Source of the DNA: Bordetella parapertussis
GTDB taxonomy: Bacteria; Pseudomonadota; Gammaproteobacteria; Burkholderiales; Burkholderiaceae_B
Direction of reading: 5' to 3'
NCBI GenBank assembly: GCA_945911685.1
Contig: CAMEAW010000193.1
Location: forward strand, 1 to 5,046
Length of the DNA stretch: 5,046 nucleotides
Part shown: piece by piece, positions 1-5,046 of the stretch
How positions within the stretch are numbered: position 1 is the stretch's first letter
Layout of the letters: every line of letters starts with the position of its first letter
Translations under genes and position numbers: made by a program
The notes under the pieces: model-generated
The model's database searches: none
Told to the model about the DNA's origin: nothing
The model's input: the letters and a program-made list of their open reading frames with translations, nothing else

Positions 1-449
1 AACACTTGCGCAGCACCTGCTGTCATCACGCCAGGCAAGGTCCAGCCCGGGATCGGAAACGGGCGCTCTTGTGCGCCTGTGGCCAGCACGATCTGTTTGG
101 CGTGCAACATGCGAGCCTCGCCCGCAACCGAATAACCAACTTCAAAACCCTGCGTCGCATCAGCAACCGTCATCTGCGCCACCGCCCAGACCGTTGCGCC
201 AGGCAGGTACTGCGCACCAGATTGTTTGAAGGGCTCGAGCAGCGATTCACCATGCCAATAGTCTTCGCCCAATATTTTTCGGTCGAGGATCGGCGTGGTT
301 GTCATCGCACGATAAATCTGCCCTCCGGGCGCGGCCTGCTCATCTAACAAGATTGTGGCAACGCCTTGTTGCGCGGCCGTCGTTGCGGCCGCCAAGCCCG
401 CAGGCCCTGCGCCCACGACTAATAAATCGCAATGCGTTGTCGTGATCAT
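1..449 (-). CDS. NAD(P)/FAD-dependent oxidoreductase subunit (HcnB / opine oxidase A type), N-terminal part
   Basis: This is the first 149 codons of a flavoprotein subunit whose 3' end lies beyond the left edge. The protein opens with a Rossmann dinucleotide-binding fold: VVGAGPAGLAAA holds the GxGxxG glycines at residues 13, 15 and 18, and an acidic pair (D36, E37) ends the second strand. PGGQIYR at 41-47 and LATGAQERPFPIPGW at 122-136 follow. These are hallmarks of the pyridine nucleotide-disulfide oxidoreductase-like subunits of HCN synthase (HcnB), opine oxidases (OoxA/NoxA) and D-hydroxyproline dehydrogenase. Such subunits usually run to about 450-480 residues, so roughly a third is visible, and any C-terminal iron-sulfur domain is outside the window. 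The ATG at 449 overlaps the stop of the [2Fe-2S] gene (ATGA) and has GAGG seven bases upstream. The inferred role is to bind FAD and pass electrons within a cytoplasmic multi-subunit dehydrogenase. The family call is firm; the substrate is unknown. Confidence 0.92.
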   Translation of the reverse strand, partial: MITTTHCDLLVVGAGPAGLAAATTAAQQGVATILLDEQAAPGGQIYRAMTTTPILDRKILGEDYWHGESLLEPFKQSGAQYLPGATVWAVAQMTVADATQGFEVGYSVAGEARMLHAKQIVLATGAQERPFPIPGWTLPGVMTAGAAQV

Positions 450-754
450 TCTTGTACCTCACGTGCGCCTAGTTGGCGTTCGATTGTCATGCCTCTGCGC
501 ACAGGGATCATGCAACCTTGTTGATTTGGCTGACCATCGATCACCACCAGGCAGTCATAACAAATGCCCATTAAACAAAAGGGGCCACGTGGCACGCCTT
601 TGACTGCAGTGTCGCGACACTCGTTCAAGCCCGCAGCTAACAAGACGGCTGCGACGCTATCGCCCGCGCGGCATTGCACGGTTTGACCGTTAATGGTGAC
701 GAGCACTGGCGCAAGCGCTAAGGCTTGCTGTGCTTCAGGCAGCCTGTTGTACAT
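446..754 (-). CDS. (2Fe-2S)-binding ferredoxin-like subunit (HcnA type)
   Basis: A 102-residue protein with a plant-type ferredoxin fold. The cluster ligands appear to be Cys60, Cys65 and Cys68 in CLMGICYDC (C-x4-C-x2-C) plus Cys81 in QGC. VTINGQ at 19-24 and an AGDSVAAVLLAAG stretch at 30-42 match the early strands and helix of these small subunits. Length and motif spacing match the small [2Fe-2S] subunits of HCN synthase and D-hydroxyproline dehydrogenase-type enzymes, where the cluster relays electrons between the two flavoprotein subunits. The frame is open back to an ATG at 805, but I chose the ATG at 754. It has a good GGAGG four bases upstream, and the 17 extra residues would lie wholly inside the preceding gene. 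The gene overlaps the end of the upstream dehydrogenase gene by 20 bases and the next gene by four (ATGA), so the three subunits are tightly coupled. Cys28 and Cys46 are probably not ligands. Confidence 0.93.
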   Translation of the reverse strand: MYNRLPEAQQALALAPVLVTINGQTVQCRAGDSVAAVLLAAGLNECRDTAVKGVPRGPFCLMGICYDCLVVIDGQPNQQGCMIPVRRGMTIERQLGAREVQE

Positions 755-1907
755 GAAACCTCCGAGTTGAAAAAGGAGCCATCGTATCGGGCAGCGCACC
801 GTCAATCACCATGGGGGCAATCCGCAAGGCGTGCGCGGCGGCTAAGGTGACGCCGCTATGGCAAGTGGCTACAAACGCGCCAGGGTGCGTGGCAGATTGT
901 TCGTAAATAGGAAATCCGTCTTTAGACATCACGCGCAACGCAGACCAAGAGCGCACCACACGCACGTGCTTGAGCGCAGGCATCGTGCGGACCGCACGAT
1001 CGGCCAGCGTCGCCAACACAGGCAAACCAACGATGCCATCGACGTAGCCCGCCTCTTCTTGCGAATCGCCAATCAGCCAGGTGCCCTCGTCCATCTGGCG
1101 CAGGGTGCTGAAGGGAGTGTGCAACATTCGACGGGTACGCTCAAGCACGACGATCTGCCCGCGCTGAGGCCGCACTGGGATAGAGAGGCCCACCTTGTTA
1201 CCTAGCGTCTGATTATTTAAACCTGACGCCAACACCACTTTGTGCGCACGAATCACGCCATGTGGTGTCGTCATTTCAAAGACACCATTTTTTTGTTCAA
1301 TCTCACCTACTGGGTGTAGCGGCAAATAATCGACCTTTTGGCGATCAAAAGCCGTATGTAACGCGCGTAACATCTTCAAGGGATTGGCGACGCCATCGAC
1401 AGACGTATGCGTGGCACCCAACACCTCGGGGCCAATCCCTGGCACCAGATCTTTAAGCTCTTTGTGATCGAGCATTTTCCAGTCGTACTGCACCATGCCC
1501 GGTTGACCCATCAACGTAGTCATAAACTTGATGCGTTGTTCGTATTCTTCTTCATTGAGCACGGGGTGTAAGCCACCTTGCTGCTCTAACCCAACCTCTA
1601 AACCCGTGATCTCGTTCAGCAAACGCGCCAGCTCAGGCCACAAGGCCTGGGAAGACATCGTCCAGTGACCATAGGCCGGCATACCCATGCCTTTGCTCTG
1701 CACCCACACTAAACCAAAGTTGCCACGCGAAGCACGAAAAGCGATATCGCCTTCATCAAGCACCGCGACATGATCGACTTTTTGGCGCAGGCCAAACGCC
1801 ACCGCCGAACCAACTAAGCCTCCACCAATCACTAAGGCGTCGTACACCCCCTTATGATGACGCGGCCGCGGCGGGGCAAGTGCCTCATGTTCCGTTGTGT
1901 TGCTCAT
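735..1907 (-). CDS. FAD-dependent amine/D-amino acid dehydrogenase subunit (DadA/HcnC family)
   Basis: A 390-residue flavoprotein of the DAO family (glycine/D-amino acid oxidase, DadA, HcnC, opine oxidase B). YDALVIGGGLVGSAVAFGL at 22-40 holds the FAD-binding glycines 28, 30 and 33, and D51-E52 ends the second strand to bind the ribose. SRGNFGLVWVQSKG at 60-73, VRPQRGQIVVLE at 245-256, SWSALRVMSKDGFPI at 320-334 and ATCHSGVTLAAAHA at 347-360 fit the catalytic domain and the C-terminal FAD contact. Size is normal for the family and no frameshift is evident. It is probably the substrate-oxidising subunit, dehydrogenating an imported amine, imino acid or opine-like compound, with electrons passing to the two subunits encoded next. 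About 20 hydrophilic, proline- and histidine-containing residues precede the fold; they do not look like a signal peptide. The ATG shares a base with the stop of the permease gene (TAATG), and AAGGGA lies eight bases upstream. Substrate specificity cannot be deduced. Confidence 0.92.
   Translation of the reverse strand: MSNTTEHEALAPPRPRHHKGVYDALVIGGGLVGSAVAFGLRQKVDHVAVLDEGDIAFRASRGNFGLVWVQSKGMGMPAYGHWTMSSQALWPELARLLNEITGLEVGLEQQGGLHPVLNEEEYEQRIKFMTTLMGQPGMVQYDWKMLDHKELKDLVPGIGPEVLGATHTSVDGVANPLKMLRALHTAFDRQKVDYLPLHPVGEIEQKNGVFEMTTPHGVIRAHKVVLASGLNNQTLGNKVGLSIPVRPQRGQIVVLERTRRMLHTPFSTLRQMDEGTWLIGDSQEEAGYVDGIVGLPVLATLADRAVRTMPALKHVRVVRSWSALRVMSKDGFPIYEQSATHPGAFVATCHSGVTLAAAHALRIAPMVIDGALPDTMAPFSTRRFHVQQAA
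759..763 (-). promoter_or_regulatory. Ribosome binding site of the [2Fe-2S] subunit
   Basis: On the minus strand GGAGG sits four bases before the ATG at 754. It lies inside the coding region of the upstream dehydrogenase gene. It is the main reason for preferring this start over the in-frame ATG at 805. Confidence 0.7.
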
Positions 1908-2710
1908 TAAGCACGTCCCTTTCCAACAAAAAGTTTTTCAAGTCCGATGGCGCGATCAAGAATAAAAATCGCAATCATGGTGATGTAAATCAGTGCGGCT
2001 GACACCGCGGTGACTAGCGGATCAATCGTATCTTCAATGTGCAAGAAAATCCGCACGGGTAATGTTGTGGTCGAAGGCGAGGCGATAAAAATCGACATCG
2101 TCAGTTCGTCAAAACTGGTGATAAAAGCAATCACCCAACCACTGACCACGCCAGGCATAATGAGCGGCAAAACGATACGACGAAACGTGGTCCAGGTAGA
2201 CGCTCCCAGCGACAACGCCGCACGCTCAAGAGATGGATCAAGACCCGTCGCTGAGGCAAGTACCAGCCTGAGCGCATAGGGCATCACCACAATCGTATGT
2301 GCGACGACTAAGCCAAAATAGGTGCCTGACACCCCGATGCTGGTAAAGAATTTTAAAAAGGCCAGGCCCAAAACAATGTGCGGGATCATCAAAGGCGACA
2401 AGAAAAACGCCATTAAGGCTTCTCGCCCCCGAAACTGATAGCGCGCGGTAGCGAGCGCAGAAGGTATTGCAATCACAATCGCGATCGACGCAGAGATCAG
2501 GCCGAGTCCCAGGCTAAACACAAACGCATCCATGAACCGCGGATTGTTCAAGATCGCTTTGAACCAGCGCAGCGACAAGCCATTCACTGGCAATGAGATA
2601 AAACCTTCGCCTGTAAACGCCACGGCGCAGACCATGATGATTGGCGCAAGAATAAACAAAATAAATAGCGTATGAAAGATCAAACCAATGGGGCCGTTAC
2701 GTAGAAACAT
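1907..2710 (-). CDS. ABC transporter permease (PotC type)
   Basis: A 267-residue inner-membrane protein with about six hydrophobic segments, near residues 8-31, 63-88, 98-120, 131-152, 184-205 and 233-253. The cytoplasmic EAA loop that docks on the ATPase is clear at 162-187: ERAALSLGAS, then RRIVLPLIMPG. Length and topology match PotC, the second permease of spermidine/putrescine-type importers (BPD_transp_1 domain). It should pair with the permease encoded just upstream to form the membrane channel. The ATG lies nine bases after that gene's stop and has AAGGGG five bases upstream, overlapping the stop codon. Its own stop shares a base with the start of the dehydrogenase gene. PotC-type permeases also serve importers of opines, putrescine, 2-aminoethylphosphonate and other small compounds, so the fold does not fix the substrate. 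Confidence 0.95.
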   Translation of the reverse strand: MFLRNGPIGLIFHTLFILFILAPIIMVCAVAFTGEGFISLPVNGLSLRWFKAILNNPRFMDAFVFSLGLGLISASIAIVIAIPSALATARYQFRGREALMAFFLSPLMIPHIVLGLAFLKFFTSIGVSGTYFGLVVAHTIVVMPYALRLVLASATGLDPSLERAALSLGASTWTTFRRIVLPLIMPGVVSGWVIAFITSFDELTMSIFIASPSTTTLPVRIFLHIEDTIDPLVTAVSAALIYITMIAIFILDRAIGLEKLFVGKGRA

Positions 2711-2715
2711 ATCTG

Positions 2716-2721
2716 CCCCTT
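2716..2721 (-). promoter_or_regulatory. Ribosome binding site of the second permease
   Basis: AAGGGG on the minus strand, five bases before the ATG at 2710. Its AA is also the end of the TAA stop codon of the preceding permease gene, an arrangement that favours coupled translation of the two permeases. Confidence 0.65.
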
Positions 2722-3616
2722 AGTTAAAGACAGCGCCATAGCGCTTTTCGATTAAACGATTGGTCGAGATCAAGACGACAATCGTCGCCACCAGCAAGAG
2801 CATGGCCAACGCCGCACCGAGAGGCCAGTTTAAAGTATTTAAAAATTCATCATACGCTGCGGTCGCAACCGTTTTCAAACGGCGTCCGCCCACGATCGCA
2901 GGGGTCGCAAAAGCGCTGGCCGACATCGCAAACACCATGATCGAGCCAGACAAAATCCCGGGCATCACTTGCGGCACAATTATGCGTCTAATCACCGTGA
3001 ACTGACTCGCCCCCAACGATAAAGCCGCAGCTTCGGTCGAGGGGTTAATTCGTTGCAGTGATGCCCATACCGCGATCACCATGAAGGGCACCATCACGTG
3101 GGTGAGCGCAATCCCGACACCAAGATTCGTATACATCAAACTCACGGGGCCCGAAGCCAAGCCAAGCGCCTGTAGTGCCTTGCTAATTAAGCCGGTCGAG
3201 CCAAACAATAGCGCCCAACCTAAGGTACGCACCACCACTGAAATCAAAAGCGGCCCCAACACCACCATTAAGAACAGGCCTTTCCAAGGATTGCGCATGC
3301 GCGACAAGACATAGGCCTCGGCGGTGCCCAACACCACGCAGGCGAGTGTGACGCTTAACGCTACGCCAAAGGTGCGCGCAAACACTTCGTAGTAATAACT
3401 GTCGGTCAGAATCTCTAGATAGTTTTTAAGCGAGAACGAAACTTGTATCCCACCGTAAAACTCGAAATTAAAGAAGCTGATCAAAAACACACTGGCAAGC
3501 GGCGCGATCAAGAAAGTGGCGTACAGCACCAAGGCTGGCGTGCTTAGCAGCCAAGGCGCTTGCGCGGGTTTGATCGCCATCATCTCTGACCAGCTCGCTG
3601 AAACACCGAGGCGCAT
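2720..3616 (-). CDS. ABC transporter permease (PotB type)
   Basis: A 298-residue inner-membrane permease with a cytoplasmic N-terminus and about six hydrophobic segments, near residues 25-48, 82-105, 113-138, 163-186, 218-240 and 264-285. The EAA loop is at 195-220: EAAALSLGAS, then RRIIVPQVMPG. The long first periplasmic region (about 49-81) is typical of PotB, the first permease of spermidine/putrescine-type importers. It should form a heterodimer with the next permease and be driven by the ATPase encoded upstream. The start is uncertain. The ATG at 3616 is the most upstream candidate after an in-frame TGA, but it has no Shine-Dalgarno sequence. Two adjacent in-frame ATGs at residues 12 and 13 (3583 and 3580) give a protein of 286-287 residues that still keeps the whole membrane domain. 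A 79-base gap separates it from the ATPase gene, the widest in the window. Confidence 0.94.
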   Translation of the reverse strand: MRLGVSASWSEMMAIKPAQAPWLLSTPALVLYATFLIAPLASVFLISFFNFEFYGGIQVSFSLKNYLEILTDSYYYEVFARTFGVALSVTLACVVLGTAEAYVLSRMRNPWKGLFLMVVLGPLLISVVVRTLGWALLFGSTGLISKALQALGLASGPVSLMYTNLGVGIALTHVMVPFMVIAVWASLQRINPSTEAAALSLGASQFTVIRRIIVPQVMPGILSGSIMVFAMSASAFATPAIVGGRRLKTVATAAYDEFLNTLNWPLGAALAMLLLVATIVVLISTNRLIEKRYGAVFN

Positions 3617-3672
3617 CGATCGCGTGGCCGTAGGCTTAAGGGCTTGCGTTGGAGGTGGGTCAAATCAGTCAT
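3580..3672 (-). other. Possible 30-codon leader frame before the first permease
   Basis: On the minus strand an ATG at 3672 opens a 30-codon frame that ends with TGA at 3582-3580. It crosses most of the ATPase-permease gap and the proposed first codons of the permease in another frame. Its stop overlaps the permease's internal ATG at 3583 as ATGA. The encoded peptide is basic and resembles nothing I recognise. No good ribosome binding site precedes it. It may be chance. It is listed because it occupies the only gap above 50 bases and bears on the permease start. Confidence 0.15.
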
Positions 3673-3695
3673 GAGTCAGTGCGCAACCTGAACAG

Positions 3696-4751
3696 CTAAG
3701 CTTTCGGCAAAGAGGATAGGACTGCGCGCATATCCTGCGCGCGCCAACGCAGATGCACAGCTGTACCTTCGTCTGGCACAGGTATGCCATCATTTTGTCG
3801 AATCACCAAGACCTCGCCGACTGAGGTGCTCACCTGACACAGCCAGTGATTGCCCTGAAACACGCGCGTCTTCATGATGCCCGGCAAGGCAGACGGCTGC
3901 GCGTCAGCAAATAGAATTTTTTCTGGTCGCACCAGAACGCTACCTAAAGGTACCGTGGTGCCGTCAAGTGGCAGCACAGCTTCACCAATCCGAATAGAGG
4001 GAGTCACAGCAGAGAGCTCTGCCTGTGTTTTGAAAATATTCGCCTTGCCTAAAAAGCCCCCGACAAACTCAGACTGGGGTTGCTCATATGCCGCAAACGG
4101 CTCAGCAATTTGTTCAACCCGACCTTGGTTCATCACAACAATGCGATCCGACAACGCAAGCGCCTCGGATTGATCGTGTGTCACCAACACGGTTGTCGTA
4201 CCGAGTGTGCGTTGAATACTACGCAATTCAAGCTGCATCTCTTCACGCAACTTGGCATCAAGATTAGACAAGGGCTCATCTAGCAACAACACACTGGGTT
4301 TAATCACCAAGGCGCGTGCTAACGCCACGCGTTGCTGTTGGCCACCCGACATACGCGCCGGGTAACGATCGGCCAGATGCGTGAGTCCCACCATTTTAAG
4401 AATGTCGGCTACGCGATCGGCGCACTCTGCAGTCGACACGCCTTGCATCTCAAGACCAAAGGCCACATTTTGCGCAGCCGTCATATGCGGAAACAGCGCG
4501 TAGTTTTGAAACACGATCCCTAACCCTCGCCGATTGGCGGGGACATTGCGCAACTCTTTTCCGTTTAACATGATGCTGCCAGCCGTCGGTTCAACAAACC
4601 CGGCAATCATCTGCAGGGTGGTTGTTTTGCCGCAGCCCGAAGGGCCAAGCAGCGAGACAAACTCGCCTTGCGCAATCGACAGGCTCAACCCATCGACTGC
4701 AGCAGCGGCGCCATAACGCTTGGTCAAGTTATTTAAAACAAGATAACTCAT
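3696..4751 (-). CDS. ABC transporter ATP-binding protein (PotA type)
   Basis: A 351-residue ATPase that powers the importer from the cytoplasmic face. Every nucleotide-binding motif is intact: Walker A GPSGCGKTT at 36-44, Q-loop Gln82 in FQNYALFPHM, signature MSGGQQQR at 134-141 (Met in place of the commoner Leu), Walker B VLLLDEP at 154-160 with catalytic Glu159, D-loop SNLD at 162-165 and switch His192. After about residue 235 comes a C-terminal region with VLVRPEKI at roughly 272-279, typical of the TOBE-like regulatory domain of the PotA/MalK/FbpC group. Length is normal. The ATG at 4751 is the only sensible start, since an in-frame TAG lies five codons upstream and the first motif (LTKRYG) comes at residue 9. 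It has no Shine-Dalgarno sequence; translation may depend on coupling through a short frame in the 34-base gap after the binding-protein gene. Confidence 0.97.
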   Translation of the reverse strand: MSYLVLNNLTKRYGAAAAVDGLSLSIAQGEFVSLLGPSGCGKTTTLQMIAGFVEPTAGSIMLNGKELRNVPANRRGLGIVFQNYALFPHMTAAQNVAFGLEMQGVSTAECADRVADILKMVGLTHLADRYPARMSGGQQQRVALARALVIKPSVLLLDEPLSNLDAKLREEMQLELRSIQRTLGTTTVLVTHDQSEALALSDRIVVMNQGRVEQIAEPFAAYEQPQSEFVGGFLGKANIFKTQAELSAVTPSIRIGEAVLPLDGTTVPLGSVLVRPEKILFADAQPSALPGIMKTRVFQGNHWLCQVSTSVGEVLVIRQNDGIPVPDEGTAVHLRWRAQDMRAVLSSLPKA

Positions 4752-4786
4752 GGCGCAGCAGCACTAATACTTAGACGATCAAACAT
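4748..4786 (-). other. Possible 12-codon coupling minicistron between binding-protein and ATPase genes
   Basis: On the minus strand the stop of the binding-protein gene and an ATG share bases (TAATG). That ATG opens a 12-codon frame encoding MFDRLSISAAAP, and its TGA overlaps the ATPase start (ATGA). The frame spans the intergenic gap exactly. Because the ATPase ATG has no ribosome binding site of its own, ribosomes finishing the binding protein could reinitiate here and then be delivered to the ATPase start. Only the positions are seen; the function is inferred and chance is possible. The peptide itself need not matter. Confidence 0.35.
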
Positions 4787-5046
4787 TAGCGCTCAATTTC
4801 ACGTGTCCAACGTTTATTCCAAGCTTCACGATTGTTGTTAATGGTGTCCCAATCGACCACGATCAAGTCCGCCGCACGCTTGCCAAGCGGCAAAGGTACA
4901 TTTGCGTCATCTTTGACAACCGCTTTTTTGTTCACAGGGCCATAACCGTAAGACGTACCCATCACACCTTGAACTTCAGGTGTTAACAAGTACCGGACAA
5001 AGTCTTGCGCTAACGGGTTGGCTTTAGGTTTTGCGATTGGGCAAAC
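4786..5046 (-). CDS. ABC transporter substrate-binding protein (PotD type), C-terminal part
   Basis: The last 86 codons of a gene whose 5' end lies beyond the right edge; the frame is open from the edge to TAA at 4786. An NPLAQDFVRYLLTPEVQ stretch, then SYGYGPVNKKAV and a closing VDWDTINNNREAWNKRW, match the C-terminal helices of periplasmic spermidine/putrescine-type binding proteins (SBP_bac_8 / PotD-like). There the lobe-closing segment YGYGPVN is followed by a conserved tryptophan-rich tail. The missing N-terminus should carry a secretion signal. The TTG near 4989 is an internal leucine codon, not a start. It is the specificity component of the importer encoded downstream, but the ligand-contacting residues are mostly outside the window. 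As first visible gene it probably stands at or near the head of the operon, where binding-protein genes are often placed. Confidence 0.88.
   Translation of the reverse strand, partial: VCPIAKPKANPLAQDFVRYLLTPEVQGVMGTSYGYGPVNKKAVVKDDANVPLPLGKRAADLIVVDWDTINNNREAWNKRWTREIER

Noticed and set aside
6..603. Plus-strand frames of 113 and 82 codons
   Set aside because: They lie opposite the clearly recognisable HcnB-like and [2Fe-2S] genes, show no motif or low-complexity-free protein character, and have no convincing ribosome binding sites.
858..1456. Plus-strand frames of 115 and 64 codons
   Set aside because: They lie opposite the DAO-type gene, and their Arg/His-rich translations are typical of antisense shadows.
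3625..3665. TTGACC on the minus strand as a possible -35 box before the first permease
   Set aside because: About 18 bases downstream the best -10 candidate (TTAAGC) matches the consensus poorly, so a promoter call is not supported.
3829..4353. Met instead of Leu in the ATPase signature (MSGGQ) as a defect
   Set aside because: This variant is common in functional PotA-like ATPases and all other catalytic motifs are intact.
2010..4716. Several plus-strand frames of 60-99 codons opposite the permease and ATPase genes
   Set aside because: All are antisense to genes with intact family motifs, and none carries a recognisable domain or start signal.
4752..4785. Possible small GC hairpin (GTGC/GCGC with a wobble pair) just before the ATPase start
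   Set aside because: The stem is only four pairs with no T-run after it; it is not a terminator and too weak to claim as a regulatory fold.
1907..5046. Calling the importer a spermidine/putrescine transporter (potABCD)
   Set aside because: The family resemblance is clear, but PotABCD-type importers carry many substrates and the adjacent dehydrogenase points elsewhere. The binding-site residues of the binding protein are mostly not in the window.
1..5046. Insertion sequences, CRISPR arrays, tRNA/rRNA genes, riboswitches or phage attachment sites
   Set aside because: Nearly the whole window is accounted for by seven coding genes. I saw no repeat-spacer pattern, terminal inverted repeats, transposase motifs or tRNA-like folds.

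Overview
The window is a densely packed stretch of bacterial DNA in which every credible gene lies on the minus strand, so the genes run from the right edge to the left. Base composition is mixed (roughly half G+C by eye). Protein style and gene content suggest a proteobacterium, most plausibly a betaproteobacterium of the Burkholderiales/Alcaligenaceae type. That placement is an inference from overall resemblance, because the window holds no rRNA or other marker gene.

Layout in order of transcription: (1) 5046-4786, the C-terminal 86 residues of a periplasmic substrate-binding protein of the PotD/spermidine-putrescine type, cut by the right edge; (2) 4751-3696, the transporter ATPase (PotA type); (3) 3616-2720, the first inner-membrane permease (PotB type); (4) 2710-1907, the second permease (PotC type); (5) 1907-735, a DadA/HcnC-like FAD-dependent amine or amino-acid dehydrogenase subunit; (6) 754-446, a 102-residue [2Fe-2S] ferredoxin-like subunit (HcnA type); (7) 449-1, the first 149 residues of a second FAD-dependent subunit (HcnB/opine-oxidase A type), cut by the left edge. 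Four of the six junctions have an overlap or a gap under 10 nt. The other two are gaps of 34 and 79 nt. I see no terminator and no convincing promoter inside the window, so this looks like the interior of one polycistronic operon.

The likely logic is uptake followed by oxidation. A binding-protein-dependent ABC importer brings in a small, probably nitrogenous compound. A three-part flavin/iron-sulfur dehydrogenase, of the group that includes HCN synthase, opine oxidases and D-hydroxyproline dehydrogenase, then oxidises it in the cytoplasm. The substrate cannot be read from the sequence. Polyamine transport in particular should not be assumed from the transporter family.

The least ordinary detail concerns translation starts. 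The 34-nt gap before the ATPase holds a 12-codon reading frame that starts on the stop of the binding-protein gene (TAATG) and ends on the start of the ATPase gene (ATGA). The ATPase start lacks a recognisable Shine-Dalgarno sequence, so this may be a translational relay. A weaker parallel (a 30-codon frame ending on an internal ATG) precedes the first permease and raises a question about that gene's true start. No mobile element, CRISPR array, tRNA, rRNA or notable repeat was seen, and no gene-free stretch exceeds 300 bases.
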